In this document: one piece after another, positions 27,500 through 35,949 of the stretch
Layout: the number at the start of each line of letters is the position of its first letter
Position numbering within the stretch: position 1 is the stretch's first letter
From: an uncultured Oscillospiraceae bacterium
GTDB taxonomy: Bacteria > Bacillota > Clostridia > Oscillospirales > Oscillospiraceae
Length of the DNA stretch: 51,061 nucleotides
Assembly: GCA_947625945.1 (NCBI GenBank)
Contig: CANQQI010000002.1
Span: 1-51,061, forward strand
Direction: 5' to 3'
Program-made: the position numbers and the translations under genes
Notes under the pieces: model-generated
Databases searched by the model: none
Seen by the model: only the letters and a program-made list of their open reading frames with translations
What the model was told of the DNA's origin: nothing

Positions 27500-29260
27500 C
27501 TAAGCACTATGGGCAATGTAATCATCCTGAAGCTGAGCGCAATCTTTTGCCAGTTCTTCCGCCTTGCGTCGAATGAGCCCGGACTTATCGGCATCCATAT
27601 TCTGAAAGGTATTGCCAATCGCCGCTGGTGATGTGGCCTGGAAGTATTTCCGCACAAGTTCTTGGCAAAGATCAGACTCGAATTGGGTCATCCGTTCGAT
27701 TTGAAGGGCTACACGCTGAATTCTCATCTCATAATATCGGTTAAAGCTCGATGTCAGTCTGTTTAAGATGAAATAAACAACTTGACCAGGGTATATCGTA
27801 CTTGGCGGAACAGGCGTTTCGGCCCAATCAAATGCCACATGATCCATGAACCATTTGAATGGCAGCCGCGAAAAGGGCCTGGTGAGGAGCTCCGGATCCG
27901 GTGGTTCCCCAGAGAGCAAATCTTTTGATGAAGCCAAAATATCCTTGAGCGCGTTGGATAGAACGCCGTATCCCCGCATGAAACATTCCTCCCACACGTA
28001 CCTGTAAAATTCCTTCTCCTCTTCTGGGAGTTCCACTTGTAACATTTGGGAGATTCTCTGTGTAACAACAGCGGCAGCAGAACTGCCCCCAGTATAATAC
28101 GCGTCCCGAATTTCAGCGAAAGCCTGCTGCGTCCTGTCACGGCACAAGGCGTCGAATTTGCTCCTGCAGGTGTTCATTATGAAGTTATTGTCCGTCCATG
28201 AACCGTAAGCGGTATTCGCGAATCTCTGCCGCAGTTCCTTGCGGCGGTGTGAGAGCGTATCGCTTTTGGTTGTGGCGTCGCAAAGCTGGGAAATACGATG
28301 ACATATTGATGCGGTCACATTGAGAGGCGTCAACACAGCGGCACTGTGTTTGGTGGTGATGATGAGCGGCGTTAACTCATCGGTAAGCCTCTGGAAGCCG
28401 CTTGCCTCTAAGAGTTTTTGGTTGCCAGTCTCATATGCCTCGAGCGCCTGCATCGCGGATATGGGGTAGATGATCGGATTCGTCAGGAGTCGGTCGAATT
28501 TGCGAATCACCGGGGTGTCCTCATCATATTTTTTCAGAAGAACCTCCCGGGGGAGTGTTGAGATGCGCTTGGCAACAGTCTCCAGGATCTTTTTGCGTTG
28601 GGATGCGGGAATGGTGTCGATCTTGGACGCGACAAAAATGATTTGGCAAATCTGGTCACTTTCCACAAGCTTGGCAATGAAGTCAGATTCCGTGGAGCTG
28701 ATGGGATATTTGGGATCCAGCGTCACGATGGCCAGATCGATGTTCGCAAGCTCCCCAATTGTGACCGTGTTCATATCCTCGTTGTCGTTCATGCCCGGCG
28801 TATCAATGAGATCGACATTGTTCTCGCAGAACTGGCACGGAAAACGGACTACGGCCTCGCGTATGCGCTTGGCATTGCTAGCGGACTCGTTTGTCAGTTT
28901 GGTTATGTAGCGACTAAGTTGGTTGATCTCCACCGTCTCGTTTGAACGCCCGTCCTTCCAGCAGATGTAAGCCGAGGGCACGGATCCATAGGTGACCCGA
29001 TTGATCGTGGCCGTGGCAGGCACCACATCCGCGGGGAGTATCTCCTGTCGCAGAAGCGCGTTGATCAAGCTGGTCTTTCCGCGCTTAAACTCCCCCACCA
29101 CAGCCACCTGGAAACGCAGGGACTCCAACTTCGAATTCAACTCCCTGATTGTTCTTCTCCACGCGCCAGTGTCAGCGTCATCGAGCAAATCAAGTATGCC
29201 TCCAAGCCGGTTGAGTATGTCGTGCGTTTTCAAAATATATGACAAATAATTATTTGCCAA
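27500..29260 (-). CDS. Dynamin-like GTPase (DLP-3, 586 aa)
   Basis: VVGEFKRGKTSLINALLRQEILPADVVPATATINRVTYG, DLIDTPGMNDNED, FVASKIDTI; no obvious hydrophobic paddle. Confidence 0.94.
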   Translation of the reverse strand: MANNYLSYILKTHDILNRLGGILDLLDDADTGAWRRTIRELNSKLESLRFQVAVVGEFKRGKTSLINALLRQEILPADVVPATATINRVTYGSVPSAYICWKDGRSNETVEINQLSRYITKLTNESASNAKRIREAVVRFPCQFCENNVDLIDTPGMNDNEDMNTVTIGELANIDLAIVTLDPKYPISSTESDFIAKLVESDQICQIIFVASKIDTIPASQRKKILETVAKRISTLPREVLLKKYDEDTPVIRKFDRLLTNPIIYPISAMQALEAYETGNQKLLEASGFQRLTDELTPLIITTKHSAAVLTPLNVTASICHRISQLCDATTKSDTLSHRRKELRQRFANTAYGSWTDNNFIMNTCRSKFDALCRDRTQQAFAEIRDAYYTGGSSAAAVVTQRISQMLQVELPEEEKEFYRYVWEECFMRGYGVLSNALKDILASSKDLLSGEPPDPELLTRPFSRLPFKWFMDHVAFDWAETPVPPSTIYPGQVVYFILNRLTSSFNRYYEMRIQRVALQIERMTQFESDLCQELVRKYFQATSPAAIGNTFQNMDADKSGLIRRKAEELAKDCAQLQDDYIAHSA

Positions 29261-29368
29261 ATCATTACCGTCCTCTCTTCTTTGAACGCGCTGTTTGCCA
29301 ATATCTCATTGGCCTGTATTTAAAAACTGTACTTTCCCGCAAAATACTATGCACATAAACACATCTCT

Positions 29369-29400
29369 ATTATAGCTTTTTCAAAGTCGTATTGCAATAC
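29369..29400 (-). promoter_or_regulatory. Sigma-A-like promoter of the dynamin operon, -35 overlapped by palindrome GTATTGCAATAC
   Basis: On minus: TTGCAA (29397-29392), 17-nt spacer, TATAAT (29374-29369). Palindrome at 29389-29400. Confidence 0.7.
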
Positions 29401-29668
29401 TGTTTTTACATTTTTTGAACACAGACCTGTGTAGTTTTTTATTTACGGAAAAGCGCGCGTTTCTGTAAAGCGGACCGGATTGCAACAACTTGGCATTTTC
29501 GTAAATCGCCGCTCGGCAGCGGAAGGTGGAGCGCGCCATCCCGCACTCCTTTACCGCGGATATCCCAAGGGGTTCCATGTACTATGCCCATCCCGTTCTC
29601 TTGGCCAGATCCAGCGTGGCGAAGGTAAAACGTCGGTACGGCGTCAATGTTGTCTGTAACGGGCGCCT

Positions 29669-30988
29669 TTACCCTTCCCCGGGGATCGAAACACACAGAC
29701 GGAACATGCCCATCTCCGCGCTGACAGTCATCACGCCGCCGTACTTCTCCGCGATGGACTGGATGCTTTTCAGGCCGAAGCCGTGGTAGCCGGCGTCCGC
29801 TTTGCTGGTCCGCGGCAGGCCCTCCTCCCCCAGGACCCGGGTGCCGGAGAATTGGTTGCGCAAACAAATCAGGATCAGCCCCGCCTTTTGCCGGACCTGC
29901 AAATCGATCATCCGCTCCGCCTGCGGCAGCTCCCGGGACGCCTCGATGGCGTTGTCCAGCGCGTTGCCGAACAGGGTGTACAGGTCCACCGCGTCCATAA
30001 AGGCCAGCAGGCCGCCGTCCGCGATACAGGAAAGGGTGATCCCCTCCTGGCCGCATAGCAGGCTTTTTTCCGTCAAGACCGTGTCCAGGATCTCGTTGCC
30101 GGTTTTCAGCACCGCGTCGTAGATCATCACGGAGGTCTGGAGGGAATCGATCACCGCCGCCCGCTTTTCCGGGTCGCCGATGTGCTTGAGAGCGGCCACC
30201 TGATGCTTGAGGTCGTGGCACTTCCGATTGATCAGCTCGATATTCTCCCGGGACATCTCCAGCTGGGCCTTGCGCCGCAGCCAGAGCTGCTGCTGCATGT
30301 TGAGCTCCCGCTGCAAGGAGAGCTGTTTTTGCTGCCGCACCTGCCCCACCAAGGCAAAGCCCCCGCACAGCAGGGCGTAGGCTCCGTGGAGAGGCTCAAA
30401 GCCGTAGGCCGTCGCCATCACGCTCATGAACAGCACCACGAACAGCACGCTCACTGTCAGCCACAGAGATTCCACCGCCGTGGTGGCATAGTGGCGATCT
30501 CGGACCATTCGCCGGACGAAGAACACATATCCCGCCAGGTAGACCAGTCCAATGGAAAGAAAATACAGCGGCGCTCCCGGGTCTGTGGAGGCCCCCGGCA
30601 GCAGCCAGGCCAGCAGCAGCCGAACGCAGTACGCCATGTGTTCGATCAGATAGGCGCAGGAGGCGCAGTAGAGGGCCTCCCGAAACGGCACGGCGCAGAC
30701 GGTCCAGACGATCAGCGCCATCTGGGCGAAAAGCAGGCCGCACCAGAGAAGCGAGCTGGCGCCGCGGCCCCAGTCCACGGTACTTTGACCGTCCGGCGAG
30801 ACCCAGTACAACGCCAAATTCAGGCCGAAGAAAAGGGCCGAAAAGCCCACCGCCACCAGCAGACCCAGCGCCGCCTGTCTGGACGGGTGGGGCCGCTTTT
30901 CCAGCCGGAACGCGAAAACCGCGACGGCAGCAAGCAGCTCCAGGGGAAACGGCAGCATCCCCCACAGCGCACTTTCCAGTTCCTCCAT
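29669..30988 (-). CDS. Sensor histidine kinase, GHKL/HPK10-type (Agr-like)
   Basis: About six N-terminal TMs; NRKCHDLKHQVAALKHI phospho-acceptor region, LFGNALDNAIEAS N-box, HGFGLKSIQSIAEKYGG. ATGA overlap with the upstream regulator; the longer ORF to 31546 is an overextended frame. Confidence 0.88.
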   Translation of the reverse strand: MEELESALWGMLPFPLELLAAVAVFAFRLEKRPHPSRQAALGLLVAVGFSALFFGLNLALYWVSPDGQSTVDWGRGASSLLWCGLLFAQMALIVWTVCAVPFREALYCASCAYLIEHMAYCVRLLLAWLLPGASTDPGAPLYFLSIGLVYLAGYVFFVRRMVRDRHYATTAVESLWLTVSVLFVVLFMSVMATAYGFEPLHGAYALLCGGFALVGQVRQQKQLSLQRELNMQQQLWLRRKAQLEMSRENIELINRKCHDLKHQVAALKHIGDPEKRAAVIDSLQTSVMIYDAVLKTGNEILDTVLTEKSLLCGQEGITLSCIADGGLLAFMDAVDLYTLFGNALDNAIEASRELPQAERMIDLQVRQKAGLILICLRNQFSGTRVLGEEGLPRTSKADAGYHGFGLKSIQSIAEKYGGVMTVSAEMGMFRLCVSIPGEG

Positions 30989-31695
30989 CAGAACGCCACC
31001 CCCAGATAATCCGACAACTCTTGCAAAAACTGCTTTCGCTTTGGGCGGCTCACCGGCAGGGTGTGCCCGCCTACCAGCACGCTGTCCTTCAAAAAGCCGG
31101 TCACATTCCGCAAATTCACCAGGTAGCCATGGTTGCACCGGGAAAAATGACAGCCGGCCAGATTCTTCTCCATCTCCTGCAGGGGCGCCCGCAGAGAATA
31201 GACCCGGTCCCGGGTCACCACCTCCAGATTGTGGTCCCGTACCTCGATGAACAGGATGTCGCGCACCGGAACCCGCTCCTTGAGCTCCCCGTAGGGCAGC
31301 ACCAGAAACCGCTGGGCGGAGCGCTCCAGCAGGCGCAGGGCCTTGTCCAGCCGGACTCGAAGCTGGGGATAGCTCACCGGCTTCAGGATAAAGTCCTGGG
31401 CGTCCACCTCGTAGCTTTGCACCGCGTATTGGGCCAGAGAGGTGATGAAGATCAGAAGCACTTCGCCGTCCCGCTCCCGGATTCGGCGGGCGGCCTCCAT
31501 GCCATCCATGGGCTGCATACGGATGTCCAGGAAAATAATGTCCCACACCGGCCGGTAATCCCGGACAATGGCGAAGCCGTCGGCAAAGGCGCTGATCTGA
31601 AACGACGCGCCCCGCTCCTTCTCATATTGCCGCAGAAAGGCTTCCAACTGCTGTGAGTATACCGCCTCGTCCTCCACGATAGCCACCCGATACAT
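30988..31695 (-). CDS. LytTR-family response regulator
   Basis: VAIVEDEAVYSQQL, IIFLDIRMQPMDGMEAAR, ILFIEVRDHNLEVVTRDRVYSLRAPLQEMEKNL...FSRCNHGYLVNLRNV. Confidence 0.94.
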   Translation of the reverse strand: MYRVAIVEDEAVYSQQLEAFLRQYEKERGASFQISAFADGFAIVRDYRPVWDIIFLDIRMQPMDGMEAARRIRERDGEVLLIFITSLAQYAVQSYEVDAQDFILKPVSYPQLRVRLDKALRLLERSAQRFLVLPYGELKERVPVRDILFIEVRDHNLEVVTRDRVYSLRAPLQEMEKNLAGCHFSRCNHGYLVNLRNVTGFLKDSVLVGGHTLPVSRPKRKQFLQELSDYLGVAF

Positions 31696-31833
31696 CCGCT
31701 CACCCCCTCAATAATTTTTATTTTATCATAAAAGCTGCTTTTTTGCAATCAGAAGCGGCTTTTTCCGGGATCCTTTTTTAGAACGCCCGCCCACCGGGCG
31801 GCGATCCGGCGGGCGGGCATTTTCCGATTGCAG

Positions 31834-31926
31834 TTGACAAACCGTCCCCCGTCATGGCATAATAGACAAGGCTACAGGTCTTACTTGAAGACGCGGAAAA
31901 AAACGGGGGAATCCCCCGATTTTAAC
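31834..31926 (+). ncRNA. Candidate short leader/sRNA: promoter plus ~60-nt transcript ending in a terminator hairpin
   Basis: TTGACA...CATAAT promoter-like pair, then ACAAGGCTACAGGTCTTACTTGAAGACGCGGAAAAAAACGGGGGAATCCCCCGATTTT. Confidence 0.45.
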
Positions 31927-31993
31927 TTCTTCCCTATTCCCTGTTTCGCGGGCCGGTTTTTAGACAGAGATCTCACTTTAAGGGGGAGCACCC

Positions 31994-32671
31994 ATGACAT
32001 ACGGTTCCATGGTCCCCGGGCGGTTTTTGGAACGGCCCAACCGCTTTATCGCCCATGTGGAGATCGGCGGTCAGGTGGAGGTGTGCCACGTCAAAAATAC
32101 CGGCCGGTGCCGGGAGCTGCTGCCCCCGGGGGCGGCGGTGTGGTGCCAAAGGGCGGAAAATCCGCTGAGAAAGACCCGCTTTGACCTGATCGCCGTGGAA
32201 AAAGGGTCCCGGCTCATCAATATGGATTCCCAGGCCCCCAACGCCGCCGCCGCGGAGTGGCTGGCCTCCGGCGCTCTGGGGCCTGTCCAGCATCTTCGGG
32301 CGGAGACGGTCCACGGGGACTCTCGGTTCGATTTTTCCTTCGACTTAAGCGGAAAGCCCTGCTTTTTGGAGGTCAAGGGCGTGACCTTGGAAACGGGCGG
32401 GGTCTGCGCCTTCCCTGACGCGCCTACCCAGCGGGGCACCAAGCATCTGCGGGGCCTTCAGGCGGCGGCGGAGGCGGGATTCGGAGCCTACGTCCTGTTT
32501 GTGATCCAAATGCGGGACGTCAAATACCTGACCCCCAACGACGAAACGGATCCAGCCTTCGGCCTGGCCCTGCGGGAGGCCGCGGCGGCGGGCGTGAAGG
32601 TGCTGGCCATGGATTGTCAGGTCATGCCGGATTCCATGGTCATCCGCGCCCCCGTCAAGGTGCGGCTGTGA
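31994..32671 (+). CDS. sfsA: SfsA family DNA/RNA nuclease / sugar fermentation stimulation protein
   Basis: RFLERPNRFIAHVEIGGQVEVCHVKNTGRCRELLPPGAAV, FDFSFDLSGKPCFLEVKGVTLE, PDAPTQRGTKHL. Confidence 0.95.
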   Translation: MTYGSMVPGRFLERPNRFIAHVEIGGQVEVCHVKNTGRCRELLPPGAAVWCQRAENPLRKTRFDLIAVEKGSRLINMDSQAPNAAAAEWLASGALGPVQHLRAETVHGDSRFDFSFDLSGKPCFLEVKGVTLETGGVCAFPDAPTQRGTKHLRGLQAAAEAGFGAYVLFVIQMRDVKYLTPNDETDPAFGLALREAAAAGVKVLAMDCQVMPDSMVIRAPVKVRL

Positions 32672-33365
32672 CAGAGGTGTTCAATCGGTCCAGTAGAATC
32701 TCCAGCTCCGAAAGGGCGCCGATCTGATAGTCCGGCACGATGTCGGGCCGTGGCGCAGAATGGCCGGGATTGACCCAGCAGGTGGTGATCCCGGCATTTT
32801 TTCCACCCAAAATATCGGAGGTCAGGCTGTCTCCCACCATCATGGCCCGATCCCGCCGGAAGCCGTCAATGGCGGCGAAACAGCGCTCAAAGTAGGCCGG
32901 GAAGGGCTTGTCCGCTCCGATTTCCTGGGAAATGAAGATCTTTTCAAAATAGGGCCCGATGCCGGCGCTTTTCAGTCTCCCCGCTTGGACCTTGGCGGTG
33001 CCGTTGCTGGCGAGAAACAGCCGGTACGATTTCGACAGTTTTCGCACCGCCTCCAGGGCCCCCGGCATAAAGTAGTGCCCCTGGGAAAGCAACTCCTCGT
33101 ACCGCTGGGCGCAGAGGGCGGGATCTCCGTCCACGCCCAGCTCCCGAAACAGAGCGGCAAACCGGCCCACCACCACCTGGCGGCGGGTGATCTCCCCCCG
33201 CTCCAGCATCTGCCAGTGGAGCTTGTTGATCTGGCTGTAGCGGGCGCAGACTTCTTCCGTGGGATCGACGCCGAAGGTCGTCAGGGTCTTGCCGACGGCG
33301 ATGCGCTCAGCCTTATGAAAGTCCAAAATGGTGTCGTCCAGGTCCAGAAACAGAAATTCAAACAT
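32655..33365 (-). CDS. HAD-superfamily hydrolase (YjjG/YfnB-type nucleotidase)
   Basis: FLFLDLDDTILDFHKAE, FLASNGTAKVQ, MMVGDSLTSDILGGKNAGITTCWVNPG. Confidence 0.9.
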   Translation of the reverse strand: MFEFLFLDLDDTILDFHKAERIAVGKTLTTFGVDPTEEVCARYSQINKLHWQMLERGEITRRQVVVGRFAALFRELGVDGDPALCAQRYEELLSQGHYFMPGALEAVRKLSKSYRLFLASNGTAKVQAGRLKSAGIGPYFEKIFISQEIGADKPFPAYFERCFAAIDGFRRDRAMMVGDSLTSDILGGKNAGITTCWVNPGHSAPRPDIVPDYQIGALSELEILLDRLNTSVTAAP

Positions 33366-34227
33366 GGTCAAGCCTCCTGATAATGGCGTTGGACAGCGTG
33401 GCGAAGGCCGGAATGTCCAGGGTTTCTCCCCGTACCTGGGGCGGCAGGTCCGCCCCGGCGATCACGGCGGCAGCGCTTTCCCTGCCCAGCTCCGGGAAAC
33501 CGGAGGCAAGGCAGTTGAGAAGGGTCTTCCTGCGCATGGAGAAGGCCGCACGGACCGTGCGGAAAAAAAGGTCCCGGTTTTCAATATCCCATGGCCGCTC
33601 CTTCCGCACCCGGAGGCGCAGGACCTGGCTGGTCACCTTGGGCCGGGGAACAAAGCAGTCCGGCGGGACGGGAAACAGCAGCTCCGGCTGGGCGTAGTAC
33701 TGGCAAAACAGGGAAAAGGCGCTGTATTCCCCGGTTCCCGGCGCAGCCGCGATCCGCTGGGCCACCTCCCGCTGCACCATGACCGTCACCGTGTCAAAGC
33801 AGTCCGCCTCCAGCAGGGCCGAGAGAATGGGCGAGGTGATATAATAGGGCAGATTGGCGCAGGCCGCCGGCCGGAGACCGCCAAACTCCTCCCGTACCAG
33901 GGCGGGCAGGTCCAGCTTCAGGGCGTCCCCCCACAGCAGATGGAGGTTGTCAAATTCCCCGACGCTTTCCTTCAAAATGGGCGCTAGGCGAGTGTCCAAC
34001 TCCACCGCCGTCACCTTCCCTGCCCGCAGACAGAGCTGCTGGGTCAGGCTGCCGATGCCGGGACCGATCTCCAGCACCCCGGTATCCCGGTCGATGCCCG
34101 CTTCCAGGGCGATCCGCTCCGGGACCCAGGCGGCGGTGAGAAAATTCTGACCCTTGGCCTTGGAAAAGTGAAAGCCCTCCCGAGCCAGCAGGGGCCGCAT
34201 GGTATTTAAATCGCAGACGTTGAGCAT
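33358..34227 (-). CDS. rsmA: 16S rRNA dimethyladenosine transferase
   Basis: KAKGQNFLTAAWV, VLEIGPGIGSLTQQL, ANLPYYITSPIL, QREVAQRIAAAPGTGEYSAFSL. Confidence 0.96.
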   Translation of the reverse strand: MLNVCDLNTMRPLLAREGFHFSKAKGQNFLTAAWVPERIALEAGIDRDTGVLEIGPGIGSLTQQLCLRAGKVTAVELDTRLAPILKESVGEFDNLHLLWGDALKLDLPALVREEFGGLRPAACANLPYYITSPILSALLEADCFDTVTVMVQREVAQRIAAAPGTGEYSAFSLFCQYYAQPELLFPVPPDCFVPRPKVTSQVLRLRVRKERPWDIENRDLFFRTVRAAFSMRRKTLLNCLASGFPELGRESAAAVIAGADLPPQVRGETLDIPAFATLSNAIIRRLDHV

Positions 34228-34242
34228 AAGCTGTCCTCTCAA

Positions 34243-34280
34243 AAAATTCTGGTACAATGGCCTTGCGGCCATTGTACCAG
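34243..34280 (-). terminator. Terminator of the G5/3D gene
   Basis: Perfect 14-bp inverted repeat CTGGTACAATGGCC-gcaa-GGCCATTGTACCAG followed by AATTTTTT on the minus strand. Confidence 0.9.
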
Positions 34281-34305
34281 ATAGGATTCGGTTTTGCAAC
34301 ACAAA

Positions 34306-35232
34306 TCAACCCAAAATGTAGATGGTGCACCAGCGGGCGCCGAAGTCGATGCACTCCTCTTCGGTGTCGTAGTACAGGTCCACCCGGTTGCCCAGAATCA
34401 GGCCGCCGCAGTCTTCCGCCGTGGCGATGCCGTAGATGTACTGCCCGTCCTCGGTGACGATGAACATCCGGGTACCGTAGGGGATCACCCTGGGGTCAAC
34501 GGCGATAGCGCCCTCCCGGGCCTTTGTACCGGTGGCGGTGGGCGGCGGCGTGGGATCGCCCTCACAGGTGTAGGCCGTGGCCAGAACCCGCAGGGTGCCC
34601 GTGTAGGACAGGACCTCTCCATTGGCGGTGTAGATAAAGCCGTCCTTGATGGTCAGAGAGTCCACGCCCTGGACGGATTGCCCGGCAGAACCGGTGCCAA
34701 TGGCGATGACCTCCTCCACCGGGCTTTTCACCACGGTCTGGGACAGGACTGTGCGGCTGGTTTCCTTTCCGCCGGAGTAGACCACGTTGGCGGTGCAGAG
34801 CAGTTCGCCATTGACGCCCTTGGTCAAGACCTCCTGGACGCCGGTGGGCAGGTTCGGATCGTGATAGTAGGTCACGCTGTGGGGGATGCTGGTGGTGTAG
34901 GTCTCCACACGGGCCACCTGCTCCTGCTCCACCTGCGTGCCGTACTCCGCGCTGCGGCCCCGCTGGACCGTAATCTCGGAAATGCCGTCGCCTCTCTGCG
35001 TGGTAAAGGTATCATCCGCATTCAGCTTCAGCCCGGCCTCATTGAGTACCGCGTTCAGGTCGGTGGCAGAGGTGGTATGAACCAGCACCCGGGTGCCGTC
35101 CGTAATCACATATGTATATTGGGCGAAAACCGTCTGGGACATCAATACCACTGCGATCAGAATGGGAACGAGCAGTGCCATTGTGCGGAAAAGGGGAAAA
35201 TTTCTCTTTCTAGATCGTGTGCTTGTCTGCAT
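34306..35232 (-). CDS. YabE-like G5/3D-domain cell-wall protein
   Basis: N-terminal TM, YTYVITDGTRVLVHTTSATDLNAVLNEAGL (DUF348-like), G5-like region, C-terminal 3D: ATAYTCEGDPTPPPTATGTKAREGAIAVDPRVIPYGTRMFI...ATAEDCGGLILGNRVDLYYDT. Confidence 0.92.
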   Translation of the reverse strand: MQTSTRSRKRNFPLFRTMALLVPILIAVVLMSQTVFAQYTYVITDGTRVLVHTTSATDLNAVLNEAGLKLNADDTFTTQRGDGISEITVQRGRSAEYGTQVEQEQVARVETYTTSIPHSVTYYHDPNLPTGVQEVLTKGVNGELLCTANVVYSGGKETSRTVLSQTVVKSPVEEVIAIGTGSAGQSVQGVDSLTIKDGFIYTANGEVLSYTGTLRVLATAYTCEGDPTPPPTATGTKAREGAIAVDPRVIPYGTRMFIVTEDGQYIYGIATAEDCGGLILGNRVDLYYDTEEECIDFGARWCTIYILG

Positions 35233-35646
35233 GGGAAGCTACCTCCTTTCACAGAAATTCGCTCGAGAAAAAGTGTCAAAATCGGTATCAAATAGTTACA
35301 AATTCTTCTCCCAATGGAATTTGTATGCTTATTATAACATTTAATTCCAAAAAGTCAAGTCTTTTTTGCAAAATTCGGGAATCCGACAACTTTTTCGTAT
35401 TTCTGTTAATATTTTTATGTTAACTATATTCCATTAAAAAACAGGGATATTGGTTTGGAAAAAGGGTGGAAAACCCAATATCTTGTAGAAAAAATGACAT
35501 TTGTTAACATAATAAAAAGCGTTATGTTAACAAGAAAATCCTTTCCGGAATCGTTATTATGGAAACTGATTTCCCCTATTTCCTCCCAAAAGGGGTAAAA
35601 ATTTTGAAGCTGACACCAATTTACCGTCTTTTTTTGCGGCTGGGAT

Positions 35647-35917
35647 TGACATTGGCTCCATTTTGTGATAAATTGATGTCAACGAAAAGGCCTTGACGAA
35701 GACCGATCCGGATGCCGCTTCCTCAGAGAGGGACCTGTTGGTGAAATGGTCCTGACGCCGGCGCCGGGGACACCACTTCCGAGCCTTCCGGCGGAAATGC
35801 CGGGACGGGCGCGCCCGTTACAGCGTCCAATGAGCGGCGGCCGCTTGACCGCAACCAGGGTGGAACCGTGGAATACAGTCTGTATCCCACCCCTGAATTT
35901 TCAGGGGTGGGATTTTT
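35647..35917 (+). promoter_or_regulatory. T-box riboswitch leader (Thr) with promoter and intrinsic terminator
   Basis: TTGACA promoter near 35647; stem I motif AGAGAGGGACCTGTTGGTGAAATGGTCC; ACC in the expected specifier region (GGACACCACTTCCGAGC); T-box AGGGTGGAACCGTG at 35857-35870; terminator CCCACCCCTGAATTTTCAGGGGTGGGATTTTTG. Confidence 0.93.
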
Positions 35918-35949
35918 GTCTGCCCCAAATTCTAAAGGAGGGTATACCC

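Noticed and set aside
29381-29578. 65-aa minus ORF as a possible AgrD-like signalling peptide
   Set aside because: No signal-like amphipathic leader or AgrD-type core, spans the dynamin promoter, and no AgrB nearby.
29669-31546. 625-aa version of the histidine kinase
   Set aside because: The N-terminal ~185 residues overlap the LytTR regulator out of frame; true start at 30988 with ATGA overlap.
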